In this document: piece by piece, positions 45,814-58,159 of the stretch | Position numbering within the stretch: position 1 is the first letter of the stretch | How the letters are laid out: every line of letters begins with the position of its first letter | Source: Hibiscus mutabilis | Taxonomy: Eukaryota; Streptophyta; Magnoliopsida; Malvales; Malvaceae | NCBI GenBank assembly: GCA_019671005.1 | Contig: CM033724.1 | Location: forward strand, 20,809,786-20,873,785 | Reading direction: 5' to 3' | Length of the DNA: 64,000 nt | The notes under the pieces: model-generated | Database searches by the model: none | Told to the model about the DNA's origin: nothing | The model's input: only the letters and a program-made list of their open reading frames with translations | Program-made: the position numbers and the translations under genes

Positions 45814-48330
45814 AGATCTCTATCCGAAACAATCGACTTGGGCACTCCGTGCAACCTCACAATTTCAGCAACATACAAATCCGCCAATCTTTCCAAAGAA
45901 TATGTCGTATATATTGGTAGAAAATGTGCACACTTCGTAAATTGATCAACAATCACCCAAATAAAATCCTTTTTAGTCAGTGTCAAAGGTAAACCCGACA
46001 CAAAATCCATGGTGATTCTCTCTCATTTCCACTTTAGAATTCTCAACGGCTATAAAAACCCAAAAGGAAAGTGGTGCTCAGCTTTCACCCGCTGACATAC
46101 CATACATTTAGCAACTAAATCAGCTACATTCTTTTTCAAACCCACCCAATAGTACTCTTTCCTCAACCCCTAATACATTTTAGTACTACCAGGATACATA
46201 GCAAAAGGACTAGCATGTGCCTCAATCAAAATCATCCGTATCCACTCCATGTCATTAGGCACCACTATCCGTTCTTTAAAACATAAGACCTCATAATTAT
46301 TAAAGTGAAAATCCGTAGGATTTCTATCCATGATATCTTTGACATGCGGCACCAATGTCTCATCATACGACTACTTTTCCTTAATCAGCTGTGCCAAAGA
46401 AGGTTTCACTTGCAACTCTGCCAACAACCCTCCATCATGTGTCACACTCAACCTCGCAAACATGGATCTCAACTCCACAATGACCTTCTTACTCAAAGCA
46501 TCAACCACAACATTGGCTTTGCCCGGATGGTACTCAATGGTCAGTTCATAATCCTTCAACAATTCCAACCATTTATGTTGACGAAGATTCAATTCCTCCA
46601 GCGTCATCAAATATTTCAAACTCTTTATGATCAGTGTATATAACACACTTTTTGCCATAGAGGTAAGTCTCTAAATTTTCAACGCAAACACTATCGCGGC
46701 AAGCTCAAGATTCAACTGCCTCGATGCATAAGCTACCACTTTCCCTTCTTGCATCAACACACACCCTAACCCAACTTAGGATGTGTCATTAAAGACCACA
46801 AACTCCTTCCCAGACTCAGGTTGAATCAAGATCAGAGCTTGTGTCAAGGCTTCCTTCAACTTATCAAAAGCCTATTGCCTAGCCTCTATCCACTCAAACC
46901 GAGCATCCTTCTACAACAACTTGGTTAATGGAGCAGCAACCCTCAAAAACCCATCCACAAAGCAACAATAATAACCCTCCATACCCAAGAAACTATGAAC
47001 TTCTGATACTAATTTCAGTTGCTTCCACTTCACAATCGCCTCAACCTTTTTTGGATCAATCTGAATACCTTCAGCTGAAACCACATGACCTAGGAAAATA
47101 ACTTCCCTAATCCAGAATTCACACTTGCTTAACTTAGTATAAAGCTGATTATCCAACAAGGTCTGCAACACAATTCGTAAATGTCGATCATGATCCTCTT
47201 CGGTACAAGATTACATAAGAATATCATCAATGAACACTACTACGAACTAGTCTAAAAATTTATGGAATATCCGATCATTATATCCATGAATGATACAGGC
47301 ACATTTGTTAACCCAAATGACATCACCAAAAGCTCGTAATGGCCATATCGCGTAATGAAAGTAGTCTTTAACACATCCTTATCTTTAACTTTCAACGGGT
47401 AATATCCAGATCTCAAATCGATCTTGGAAAACGCCGTAGCACCTCAAAATTGGTCAAACAAATCATCAATTCGCGGTAAGAGATACTTGTTCTTTATCGT
47501 CAACTTGTTCAGTTGTCGATAGTCAATACACATCCTCAAGGTTCCATCATTCTTCTTTACAAGCAATACCGATGCTCCCTACGGAGAAATACTAGGCTGA
47601 ATAAAGCCATGATCCAACAGCTCTTGGAGTTGCGTCTTCAACTCTTTCAACTCCTTGGGTGCCATGCGATATGGTGCGATCAACACCGGAGCTGAATCAA
47701 CATATGTCTCGATACAAAACTCAACCTCCATATCCAGTGGGGAACCATGTAACTCTTCCAAAAACATACCCAAAAAGTCACAAACAGTACGAATATCCTT
47801 GGTCTACACTTTCTTCATATTCGGGTTCATCACATAAGCTAGATACGCTTGGCATCCAAAATTAAGCAACTTACGAGCTTCCATGGCTGAAACCATATTG
47901 GATAAGAATTTTACATTTTCACCCAAAACTACAACCTCATAATCATCATCGAGCTTCAAAGAAACCTGGTTGGTCTCAAAATCAACCACAGCTCGATGCT
48001 CAGACAACCAGTCCATACCCAAGATCATGTCAAAACCATGGAACGACAGATCCATCGGATCAGCCACAAACACATATGAATAATTCTTACCAAAAGAACT
48101 CGTCACTTACATACCAACATCAAGCATTTCCACCGGTATACCAAGCAAATGTGCATGCTCATGCAAAACATATGAATGCGTGGAACCAGAATCTATCAAA
48201 GATAACAATGACATAGACTGCAAGGTAAAGGTACATGCTGTCACGTCTGTGTTATTTCTCCCTTCGCGGTGAGCACAGATCCTCTCCGATCCACTATCCT
48301 CTGATCGAACCACTATGATATGTGCCACAG
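45814..48330 (-). pseudogene. Gypsy element 2 pol, decayed
   Basis: In minus-strand order: protease with an intact LIDSGSTHSYV (about 48200) and DMILGMDWLSEHRA; RT start PYRMAPKELKELKTQLQEL; an RT box FIDDI near 47235 with both Asp present, but a stop a few codons before it; FLGHVVSAEGIQ (about 47090); RNase H to KDYELTIEYHPGKANVV (about 46540); integrase MDFVSGLPLTLTKKDFIWV and VPKSIVSDRD (45815). Several in-frame stops and shifts are present. Confidence 0.82.
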
Positions 48331-48334
48331 TCCT

Positions 48335-49352
48335 CTATCCCTCTTCTTTTTGTTGGAAGGTACCTCGACCGCACCTACAACCTTTCAGTGGTACAACAAT
48401 AGGTGTAGGTACCTGCCTACCTCTAACAAGCAAAGGACAATCTCGCCTCATATGATCAACCAACCCACAACTCCAATAAGAATTCACTGCCACAACTGCA
48501 TGAGCCTGTCTCTCTCGAGCTACACATAGACAGTCCCGCCTCACATGATCCCTCGATCGATAAACCCAACAAGCATTATGTACCGCCTGAACCTAGGTGC
48601 TCAGTCTATACGATCCCCGTCCAGAACTATCTTTACCTCGCATTGCATTCAATGAAAACCTCTGATCATGGTGCCTCTTGGACTGGCCACCACTAGAACC
48701 AAAGTCTGCCACTCTCTTCCTAAAGCTAGAACCTCCAAAACAATGAGATAAGCCCAAGCTCTTCTCAATATCCTTTGCCCGTGTAACCAACACATCCAAA
48801 TCATATAGTCAATGGCCAACATATAAGTCTTAACATCGTGCACCAAACCATACCTAAAACGCTCACAACGTTGCCTCTCATTTGGCACTAGATCTAGTGC
48901 ATACTGGCTCAACCTCACAAAGTGCACCTCATATTCTGACAATGTCATACTGTCATGAACCAAGGCCATAAACTCACGTTTCTTCTCATCCAGGTATCTC
49001 ACTCTTAGATACTTCTTCCTAAAGGCAGCTTAGAAGAATTCCCATGTTACTTCACTGGGTTCCATATTCGCAATTGTTGTGGTCTACCAACTATATGCAT
49101 CTCCCTACAACAAGGACACTGCACACCTTAGCTTTCGCTTATCATTACATCCCAACTGAACTAGGATACGTCTGTACTAGCCATCCACTCTTTGGATGCC
49201 TCAGGTGTCAACCCTCTAAACTCGACCCCTCTAAGATTACGTAAATGCTCCAACGACAACCATGGATTAGCAACATGTGTTGGAGTAGGTACATTAACTC
49301 TAGCCATCGCAGCCTGGAATGCTCCTGTCATCGCCTGAACCAAAGGCGTCAA
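48335..49352 (-). pseudogene. Gypsy element 2 gag with zinc knuckle, decayed
   Basis: It includes MTPLVQAMTGAFQAAMARVN (about 49352), EFRGLTPEASKEWM, and a retrotransposon gag core (EKKREFMALVHDSMTLSEYE, RLSQYALDLVPNERQRCERF). Further on are Cys-rich stretches around 48360-48540 (CGLVDHMRRDC) that are zinc-knuckle-like. The frame is broken between these blocks. Confidence 0.75.
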
Positions 49353-49750
49353 TCACCAACACTAGACTAGGTGGTGCAGGTGGTACTTCTTCCACTCCCT
49401 CAGGAGATTAGATGGAGGAGGCTGCAAATCCTCAGGTGTACAAGCTCGCCCTCAACTCCCTGCCCTCCAGCATCAGCGTTTCTGCTAGATCGCAACTATC
49501 TCCTCGGTGGCATAGTCTAAATTATATCTAAGGCATGATAATTACATAAAAACAATCAGGCCAGCTCAAAGCAAGGATCCAAGACTTCCACTTTAAACAA
49601 AAATCATTTCATAAACATAGTAAAATGGTAATGTGTCCCCAAATACCCTAAATATGGCATACATTTCAAGCACCGTACATGTAAACAATCATCATGCATA
49701 GCAAACAACATGTTACAAACACCAACAACATCCCAATTTTCGTAAACCTA

Positions 49751-49762
49751 GCTTTGATACCA
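49751..49762 (-). other. Primer-binding site of gypsy element 2
   Basis: Minus-strand TGGTATCAAAGC, one mismatch from the initiator-Met tRNA type TGGTATCAGAGC, five bases inside the LTR. Confidence 0.85.
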
Positions 49763-50193
49763 CCAAATATAACCCCTTGGCCTGATCTAGACACAAAATC
49801 GAATCAAGCAAGCTACATTAGGATTTGCCAAGACAAACCCCAAGGAATCACAATTGAAACGGTCTATTTTTCCTTTTATCTTATCCAAATTCATCTTTAG
49901 GTCCTAAGGTGATTATACAAGTTATGGTTAAAGATACAACTCAATCAGGCGTCAATTTAACATCCAATTGCTCGATTTTACTTTATAAGGACTAAAATGT
50001 AATTTTCACTATTTATTAAGACTTTTACCAAAATAAGGTTACCAATCCTCAATTAATCATATTTCATGCCTTCATGTTAAATCTCATATCAAAATAACCA
50101 TTCAAACTCATTTAATTGCATATTTACGTAACAAGGACCAAAATATAAGGAATTTAAACATCAAAAAGCATCTCAACATAATTAATGGTCAGC

Positions 50194-50466
50194 GTATCGG
50201 TACAGGTGTCCATCGTATTGAAATGACACTAAAAGACAAAGGTGTACTGATACGGTCCTCAAGCGTATCGGTACAGTATTGTGTGTTTTGAGAATTCAGA
50301 TTCCAGTAGCCATTGATTGTATAGAAACATTAGCCTGTGTACCGACGCCTTCACTATTTCCCAGCTATGCGTATCGATACAGTTACCAGGCGTATCGCTA
50401 TGCCTAGGCTATTTTGAGCCCGAACAGATCCCCGCATACCGAAACCCTGAAGGTGCGTACCGGTAC
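50194..50466. repeat. Cluster of GTAYNNRTAC decamers in gypsy 2 LTR
   Basis: GTATCGGTAC 50194, GTACTGATAC 50244, GTATCGGTAC 50265, GTATCGATAC 50371 and GTACCGGTAC 50457. One-arm relatives occur between them (GTATCGCTAT 50392). Several are preceded by GC. Confidence 0.8.
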
Positions 50467-51346
50467 GGTGAGACCTATAATGACCTCTAGGTCTAACATA
50501 TGACTCTTTGGCTCGTTTCAAATCACTTTAACTCTAAGCTAAACATCATACAACATCAACAACATGCTTGAGCATCAACAAGACATCCATGTAAACTAGC
50601 CTAGCTTATCTAGCATAATCACACACCAAATCTAGAAGCATGCTTCCTAGTTCACATTCAAACCATCAAACCAATCACAACTCAACCACTTTAAACTTAT
50701 TACAAGTCCAAAACAGTAATCAAAACTTGCAACAACAGGGAGTTCATCAAAACCTCTCCCAAAAACCCCAAACAACACATTGCCATTATTACTATTTATC
50801 AAAGTTCCAAATCGTACTTTAAAAATCAAGTCTTGAGAAATTCCTTTCCTTGCTTCCTTGCTGCCTCAAACCATATTTCTCTGCAATGATGGAAAAGAGA
50901 GCGTAAGCACACTAGGCTTAGTGAGGGATGTTCAAACAACAACCATCATCAATGCAAGTTAAACCGTTTTACATAACTTTGAAAACCACTTTTCAAAACT
51001 CTTTGAAAACATCATCATAGCATCATGCCTTATCAAAACCATGCACTTAACATTTCCAAAAACAACATACTAAATCATATGCAACATGTATCATGGATTC
51101 AACAGCAAAGTCCCATTTTCTACCCTCAATTTAAGCTTTCTTATACATACTACCAATGCAAAGCTTAAAGAGTAAAACATGTTTAAACCACATTAAACAA
51201 TAATCCATCTCATGATACATAAACAATTATATTGGCTTACAAGTGATCATTAACCAAGTTTCCCTTTATAAAACGTAACATCAGATACACAGATTTAACA
51301 AGTGTTCTCTCAACACTTAACAAACAATCTACCGGTAACACAAGGC

Positions 51347-51554
51347 TCACACACGGGAGTATTCGGTATACATAAACCCCTCCACCATTGTGACACCCGT
51401 GGTGGAGTATTCGGTACAGATAAACCCCTCAACACCACTCATCGGTACGATGTTTAACCCACTAACGGGAGTCTTCAGTACACATAAACCCCTCGACCGT
51501 TAGGGTACTTGGACGGAGTATTCGGTACACCATATAAACCCCTCGACATCCAAG
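51347..51554. repeat. Four tandem potential hairpins, shared loop, different stems
   Basis: Each unit has a variable stem arm, GAG, a loop like TATTCGGTACACATAAACCC, CTC, a two-base bulge, and the matching stem arm. Unit 2: GTGGTG (51399-51404) pairs with CACCAC (51433-51438). Unit 3: CTAACGG (51462-51468) pairs with CCGTTAG (51497-51503). Unit 4: CTTGGACG (51508-51515) pairs with CATCCAAG (51547-51554) except at one position. Unit 1 (GAG at 51357-51359) pairs only weakly. Loops are 20, 20, 20 and 23 bases. Loop sequence is conserved while stem sequence changes with pairing kept. Confidence 0.75.
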
Positions 51555-53190
51555 ATGCCTTTTTATAGTGCACTATCAATCCTATGGCCGGCCAATTATA
51601 TCCGATTTCATTTACAAACCTTTTCATAACATCACTTGCCAATATAATTCATTTTAACATCAACAACTCACTATTTTCATGCATCATCAAAATCATTTAA
51701 CCAATGCAATAAACCTTACATTAACCAATATTCATAAACATTTACAAATCACGCATTAACCAATGTTCATAAACATTTACAAATCATGTAAAACAAGTGC
51801 ATCAAACTATTAGCCAAACCGAGTTCGAGAGAGAATTCATCCTTTACTTACTTTCGAGCTTAGACCAGCATTTCAAGCTCGATCTAAACTCCCAAACACA
51901 GCTTTCAAACCTTTGCAAAGTTGAAAACACATTTCCACTCACCGACTCGTAAAGCCTTTCTTACCGATGCGACAACCACGCCTCCAAAGCTTCTGAAACT
52001 AACGTTCAAGCTTGAGGTCCAACTTCCCCTGCTTTTATCCACATAAAACAGAGGTACATTGCATCAAAATGCAATCAACATCACAACAACACCAAACCTT
52101 AACATCTTTTATCAAATTCCCTCTACAACACCCAAAACTAACAACAAACCCCCTCCAAACATAACCCAGCCACAATCTAACATTTCAACACATTGATTAA
52201 CAATAGTCAACATCTAAAAACATAACTCTAACATCCTTATATCTCCATCATTCAATTAACCACCACAACTCCTAAAAAACATATAACTAGTAACCTAGAA
52301 AATTAGAGATTTACATAGTTTTGGGATTCCAATGTTAAAACCCAACTATTAACATTATTCAACATCAAAATTATGATTAAAATCAATCAAGAACCCAACA
52401 AAACAAAACCTATACGAAAATCACTTAATCATCCTACTTAAACCTTGATTTAACCAAATTCCATAATTAAATCATTAAAGCTTATTAGAAAACATTAAAC
52501 AAGGATCAAATACTTGGGAATTTCAATAAAGAACCATTCATTAGAGGAGAAGAATGAACCTTACCTCTAATGAGTGAATTTCTCCTCAATTGGATGTTTT
52601 AGATCTTGAAAACAAAGAAATTCAATGAGGTTTTGCAAAGCAAGATTGAAGAACCAATTAAGAAACAAAAATTTATGAAATCAAGAGTGTTACCTCTGAT
52701 TTTGGATGAAAAAGTGAGTGTTTGGCTGAAGAACTTTGAGAGAAAAGTTTAGGAGGAAAAGTTACGTAAATTTTTGGTTTTAAGAAAAATAACTACCTTT
52801 TTGTTAATCCTCCTTTTAATTACCCAATTAAAACTCTTTTAAAATAATCCTAAATGAGAGGAAAATCTGATATTAGAGTTTGGTAAAATAGCTCCTTAAA
52901 GATTCTAAGATTTGACCCCTTTTCAAAATAGTCACTAAAATAGTTTTCAATCTTTACATTTTGGTTACTAGCCAAAAATGTCCAATTTCCAAATTCCATT
53001 TTCCAAAATTGACTTTACCAAAAATATCCATATACTAAATAATGATTTTTAGATATTTTTCCTATATTTTCCCGCACCAAAATTATTTATTTTGTTTTCA
53101 ATCTCGAAACCATCTTGAATCTCTAATTCCGATCCATTGGACCGTCTAAACCAATTGGACAACTCCTAGGCCCAAAATCGGGGCATTACA

Positions 53191-55055
53191 AAAAATCTTT
53201 TCAAAAGCCTTTCAAATGTATTTTTTAAGTTGAATGGACATTGAATTAATTTTGCAATATTTGTTCAAGTATAATTTTTTTTTCATTGAGTTATATAAAA
53301 ACAAATATCTCAACAATCTCCTCCTTTTTAATATAACGAAACCACTTGAAAAATTATTTTTGAAAATGCTCCACTTTAGAAAAAATAATTTTACAAAAGA
53401 GAATATTTTAGAAAAATATTTAACGCTCCCTTTTTTTCTTTTTTAAATTAGAATTTTCAAACTTATCCCTCCCCTTTTTGTTATATAAAAAATAATTCAA
53501 AATCATTTATGGTTCAAAATAACAATGGAGAGTAAGTAAATTCCTTTGAAAGCAAAAGTTCCCCCTTAATAAATGCATTCCATTAAAAATTTTAGCTCAA
53601 AAATACTTTGACACTTAAGAAAATCATTGAATTTCAATAAAAATGATCAAGTTTTAAAAATAAATGAAATTTAATTTATCCAAGTCTTTTTAGAGTTTAT
53701 GCAAAAATAAGAATGAGTATGCTAAACACACTTATGCATAAAAACTCTTTCAATGTCATGCATTTATAAAAGTTTAACAATTAAATATGCATGAACATCT
53801 TATCATTAAAAATAAGTAACCAAAGAAATAATCTAAAAGATTAAGCATAGAGGTTACCCATCTTTAATGTGTGAGCATGCCACTATTGCAATTGAGAGGA
53901 AGAAATCTGGTTCATCTTGATTCATTGAGCTTGATGTCGAACAAATTAGCTCTTCAAGGTCGGCTGAATGTAGAAATGGTTCGAGCACTCCTAGGATCTT
54001 CTCAAAGGTTATTAGACTATCGATTTGAGTCTTGCTCTGATGCCAATTGAAAGTCTTGATGTCTTCAACCTAAATTAGCAGTGATGAAGGATGTAGAGGT
54101 TTATTTTGAAATTGGGAAAACAAAAAATGGAAAAGAAATGACAATTTGACACATTTTATTTTAGAGTGGTTCAAACTTTTAACCAAGGTCTACATCCACT
54201 ACCTTAGCATCCACACTAAGGATTTCCCAATTCACTAACAATGAATTCTTCCCTTTTTCCGGGCTCAGGGGGTAACCTTACATCCATATCTTTTCATGGG
54301 CTAAGATAGAACCCTCTCCCTAGCTTTAATAAGGATCAACTAGAACCTATCCCTCAACAATGAGGTCTTGGCATTGAATACTAATTACCTCTCTAGGTGG
54401 GTGTTTACACATTTTGGCTCACTAGGATTGGACTAAAGAATTTACAAGAGATTAGTAAAAATAATGACAAACACAACTCTCTTGATCTTTAAGCTTGGAT
54501 GTCCATCCTCTTCTTCTTCAAGTGTCCTTGGCTTGTATTTATAGCGTGGAATGAAAAACTAGCCTTAAAAAACTAGCCGTTAGAAAACTAGCCGTTAGAA
54601 AACTAGCCATTAGGGACTTTAATTCCAGCCATAAATGCATTTTTGCAACCTTGGGTATCGATACTCGAAAGGGGGTATCAGTACTTGAAAGTGGGTATCG
54701 GTACATGCCAAAACAAGAAAGATTCGTTGCACATAAATACAGAGCGTACTGGTACACTATACATCTGTATCGATACAGTACTTCGGGTGTCAGTACGTAG
54801 GCTTCCGTATCGATACGCGAAGTGCTCTTTGAAAATCAAAATGCTTTTGTGTATTGGTACGAGGAAAGTTCGTACCAGTACGAGCATTCAATTTTTGACA
54901 TTTAAGACATTTAAAAAATTTGTTCGAGTCAAAAATCTTTTCAAAAACCTTTCAAATGTATTTTTCAAGTTGAATGGACCTTGAATTAATTTTGTAATAT
55001 TTATTCAGTCCAAAAATATTTTTTATTGAGTTATACCAAAACAAATATCCCAACA
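53191..55055 (-). mobile_element. Copia-type deletion derivative with tiny internal region
   Basis: The 5' LTR is 54048-55055 (+ strand TGAAAGTCTTG...TATCCCAACA; minus strand starts TGTTGGGATATTTG). The primer-binding site TGGCATCAGAGC is at 54044-54033. The internal region is only about 730 bases. A purine tract (minus-strand AAGGAGGAGAT, 53326-53316) precedes the first 125 bases of the 3' LTR (53191-53315), which match 54931-55055. The rest of that LTR is displaced by gypsy element 2. No coding domain is left inside, so it is non-autonomous. Confidence 0.7.
54655..54881. repeat. Cluster of GTAYNNRTAC decamers in copia-type LTR
   Basis: GTATCGATAC 54655, GTATCAGTAC 54675, GTATCGGTAC 54695, GTACTGGTAC 54746, GTATCGATAC 54767, GTATCGATAC 54807, GTATTGGTAC 54851 and GTACCAGTAC 54872: eight in 227 bases. 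Confidence 0.85.
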
Positions 55056-55923
55056 TAAATATTTTAAAACAGAAAAGAATAAAAAAATAGGCTCCCCTTA
55101 ATAAAGCATCAACAAAATTGTTAGTCCAACAATTCAAGAGAAATAAATTGAATTTCAAATAAATTAAAAAAAACAAGAAATTCAATAAACATGCCATAAA
55201 TATGAATTAAATCAATAAACATACAAGGCATGGCAAAAAGGAGACAAAATTATCCTATTTTGACTAGGCGTACCGGTACGAGTTGTCCGTATCGATACTA
55301 GTTGAATGTCGTATCGGTACGTTATGGGTTGTACTGATACCAACTTCATGAAATGACGAAATGTTGCAACAAAAACACACTTAAAGACCTTATAAACCAA
55401 CTTTAAGTTCATACAAAGGCTCTAAGAGGTCCTAGATATACATAGCAAGCATATTTGGAACATTTTATCAACATGCTTCTCAAAATACAACATTTAAGAT
55501 CAAAGCAAGCATGGATTCACCAAAATTCAACCAAACATTACAAGTTTAAGGCCAAAAACATAAATATGGACATATTAGGCCAAAAGCATATAACTCATGC
55601 AATTATGACTCCCCCTAACTATAAGCAATCAATACATTATAGAGTCAATCAAAACATGCTAGATCATCATAAACTTTCACAATATAAGCATGATAAAGCA
55701 ACTACATGAAATTAAAAAAATTACCACTTGAACCAAGGTATGATGTTAAGCCTCACCCTCTTCAAGTGTCTTTCCCCCTTTGTGTGTTAAGAGCTCCCAA
55801 AATTTTGAATTTGCTCATCAATACTCTAGCACACCTAGAAAAGACAATCAAGTATATTATGGTATCCAAATTGCTTTGGATCCATTGACATTAGTCCCAT
55901 AAATTTTGGTTCCATCAAGTATC
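55056..55923. other. Repeat-derived stretch between copia derivative and Athila LTR
   Basis: No gene is seen. It carries a further decamer cluster: GTACCGGTAC 55270, GTATCGATAC 55289, GTATCGGTAC 55311 and GTACTGATAC 55331. AT-rich, with phrases similar to the copia-type derivative's internal region, so it may belong to a related element. Confidence 0.4.
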
Positions 55924-57195
55924 TGATCAGTGAATAATCGTCACACGAAAGTGCAAGCAAACAATGCCGATGCAAGTATAGTTAATAGTGAACCTGTTAG
56001 ATATCGATCCCACGAGGATGAGTATTTAGTCGAACTATTATGTGGCCACAAGCAATTCTGTAAATTGAAATATTGTGAGTGTAATGGTAGTTGTAACAGA
56101 GGAATAAAGTAATGTATGCAAGATCAATTGTGATAGCAAGAACAACAATTAAAATAAGGTAAAAGAAATATTAAGATAAGATCTGGATACCCTCGGTTTA
56201 GCTTGGCAGAATGTCAAGTATAACAAGGAAATACAATACGATGGCTCATATGACAAATAAAAGGGTTAAACTCGCTTACTAACTTCCATTCAATTCTCAA
56301 CCGATGATGCAAAGATGTAGATCAACCACAACTCTCGTTGTTTGTCAAAACTACAACTCCTTGAAAAAGTGGATCAACTCTCGTTGTATCCTCATTCAAC
56401 TCTTGTTGTAATGACTTGTTAACTTGACTTGTCACCATATCTCTCAATGTCAGTGACAATGTTTAACATTCTCGTGCAAACAACGATCAGATCCAACAAT
56501 CAAAATATGAAAAAAATAATAATAAGCTAAAAAAGTTTAAACAAGTTCATATAGAGTTCAAAGAGTTTAAACCATCGTCATTAACACATAAAATATAATA
56601 AAATCTCCAATAAACATCTATCTCTAGAAAAATTTTATAGAAGATAACATATATTTCTCGTCGATCTAGCACTTGAATCCTCATCTCCTTGGATATTTCT
56701 GCCTTGCTTCACTTTGGATCTCTAGAAATAGAGTTTAAGCCACCATAAGAGGAGAGCTCGGAAGGTTGAAGATGATAGGAAAATGGAAATCGCTTGTATT
56801 CTCTCTCTCTCTCTTCCCAAATTTATCCTTTTATAAGCTGCCAAGGAAATGACACATGTCCTTCAAGTATTTTGTGTGACTTTCTGTCGTACCAAATATG
56901 TTATAACAAATAATCTAGCTGGCAGGGTCGTCCTTATCTTTTAGCTAATTGGACAGCTGGACGCTGTAGTATCGAGCTGGCTATAGTGGTGAAACATCCT
57001 CTATATGGACATTAGTAATACAATGATAACAAAGCAAGAAAGCATAAACATGTATAACAAGAGCAACTAAGACAAGAGTTGGGCAAAATGCAGAAAATAA
57101 ACATAAAAATACAGATACACATGCATAAACTACTGATGTGGGGACAATTTAATCCATAAATCTAGAGCAAATACATGCTCTTTAAAGAGCTATCA
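55924..57195 (-). repeat. 3' LTR of the Athila-like element (left end approximate)
   Basis: The inner end is at 57195: minus strand TGATAGCTCTTTAAAGAGC, directly preceded by a purine-rich AAGTTTGGGGGTG tract. Towards the outer end the sequence contains GATATCGATCCCACGAGGA, a phrase I associate with plant gypsy LTR or leader regions. The left limit (TG at 55924) is a guess. A (CT)n run lies at 56801-56814. Confidence 0.55.
56801..56814. repeat. (CT)n microsatellite
   Basis: Seven CT units inside the Athila-like LTR. Confidence 0.85.
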
Positions 57196-58159
57196 CACCC
57201 CCAAACTTAAGTTTTTACTTGTCCTCAAATAAAATTGAAAACAACAAGGTATATCCAAAAATCAAGGACATTCTAGCTACTTGAATCATTCAAACCAACC
57301 TATGAATCAATTGCATCGACACGATAGAAAATTGCATAAACAACTCAAACATCAATATATAAACAAGAATTTCAGCAATACCCATAATCATATCTATCAT
57401 CTAAGATTTTTTCCACCTATCAACATTTTTTTAATATGACTTATAACAAAATATAAATATCAACATATATTTTATTTTATTTTATGTACCGAGGGATATC
57501 GAACAATAAATGAACCCTAGACCCTGAGAAGTAAGATGTTGTGCAATGAACCCCTAGGAAGTACTTCATTTCCTTGACACACATTCATGCAATGATAGCC
57601 TTTGGCCAGATTCATTTTTCTAACGCAGGCATTGGAGTGTTCCCCCTTAAAGCTACTTTTATTGCACTCACATTGGAATGTCTTTTATTTATACTTAATA
57701 AGATCTACTAGCATATATAACACAAGGTAGAATTCATACAAAATCAAAGAGATGATGCTAGATATTCTTTACTCAAACAAGAAGATATTTTTATGCAAAG
57801 TTAAACTACAACCATCTATCATGTATATTCAACCAATTCATCTGCAATTAAAATGATTCAAGGTTTACACTTTGAATGCAAGCAGAAGATTTTCAACACA
57901 AAAAGAACCTTGCAATTACTTAGATTTTTTTGAAACGAGGGCGTATTTCAACTCCTAGCTGTATACCACCAAATTTAAAGATTGCATTGTTCCAATGCAA
58001 AAGAAAATAGAATGCAACGAGAGAATGTGGTTACAATGCTGAATGCAATGACAATAAAATTAGATGCAAGTACAATGACATTGTGGATGTGATGACAATA
58101 GAGTTTAACAAAATGAAATTACACTATATGGTACGCATGCCTACAAAAACTAAAACAAA
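57196..58159. other. Untranslated 3' region of the Athila-like element
   Basis: Lies between the polypurine tract and the end of ORF3 on the minus strand. No reading frame or family signal is present. Athila-type elements often have such a long non-coding stretch before the 3' LTR. Confidence 0.4.

Larger units (their letters stand above)
45814..53190 (-). mobile_element. Gypsy element 2, minus strand, 3' part lost
   Basis: The 5' LTR is 49768-53190 and the primer-binding site TGGTATCAAAGC is at 49762-49751. Gag, protease, RT, RNase H and part of integrase follow towards lower coordinates. The integrase stops at 45813, where an LTR scrap and then gypsy element 1 begin, so the integrase C-terminus and 3' LTR are absent. 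The right end abuts a fragment of a copia LTR (53191 onward), consistent with insertion of this element into that LTR. Confidence 0.85.
49768..53190 (-). repeat. 5' LTR of gypsy element 2 (about 3.4 kb)
   Basis: On the + strand it runs from TATAACCCC (a mutated TGTAACCCC) beside the primer-binding site to GGGGCATTACA at 53190. No coding sequence is present. It carries two unusual internal structures: palindromic decamers at 50194-50466 and a four-fold hairpin array at about 51347-51554. The partner LTR is missing, so the limits rest on LTR-like ends and the PBS. Confidence 0.7.
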
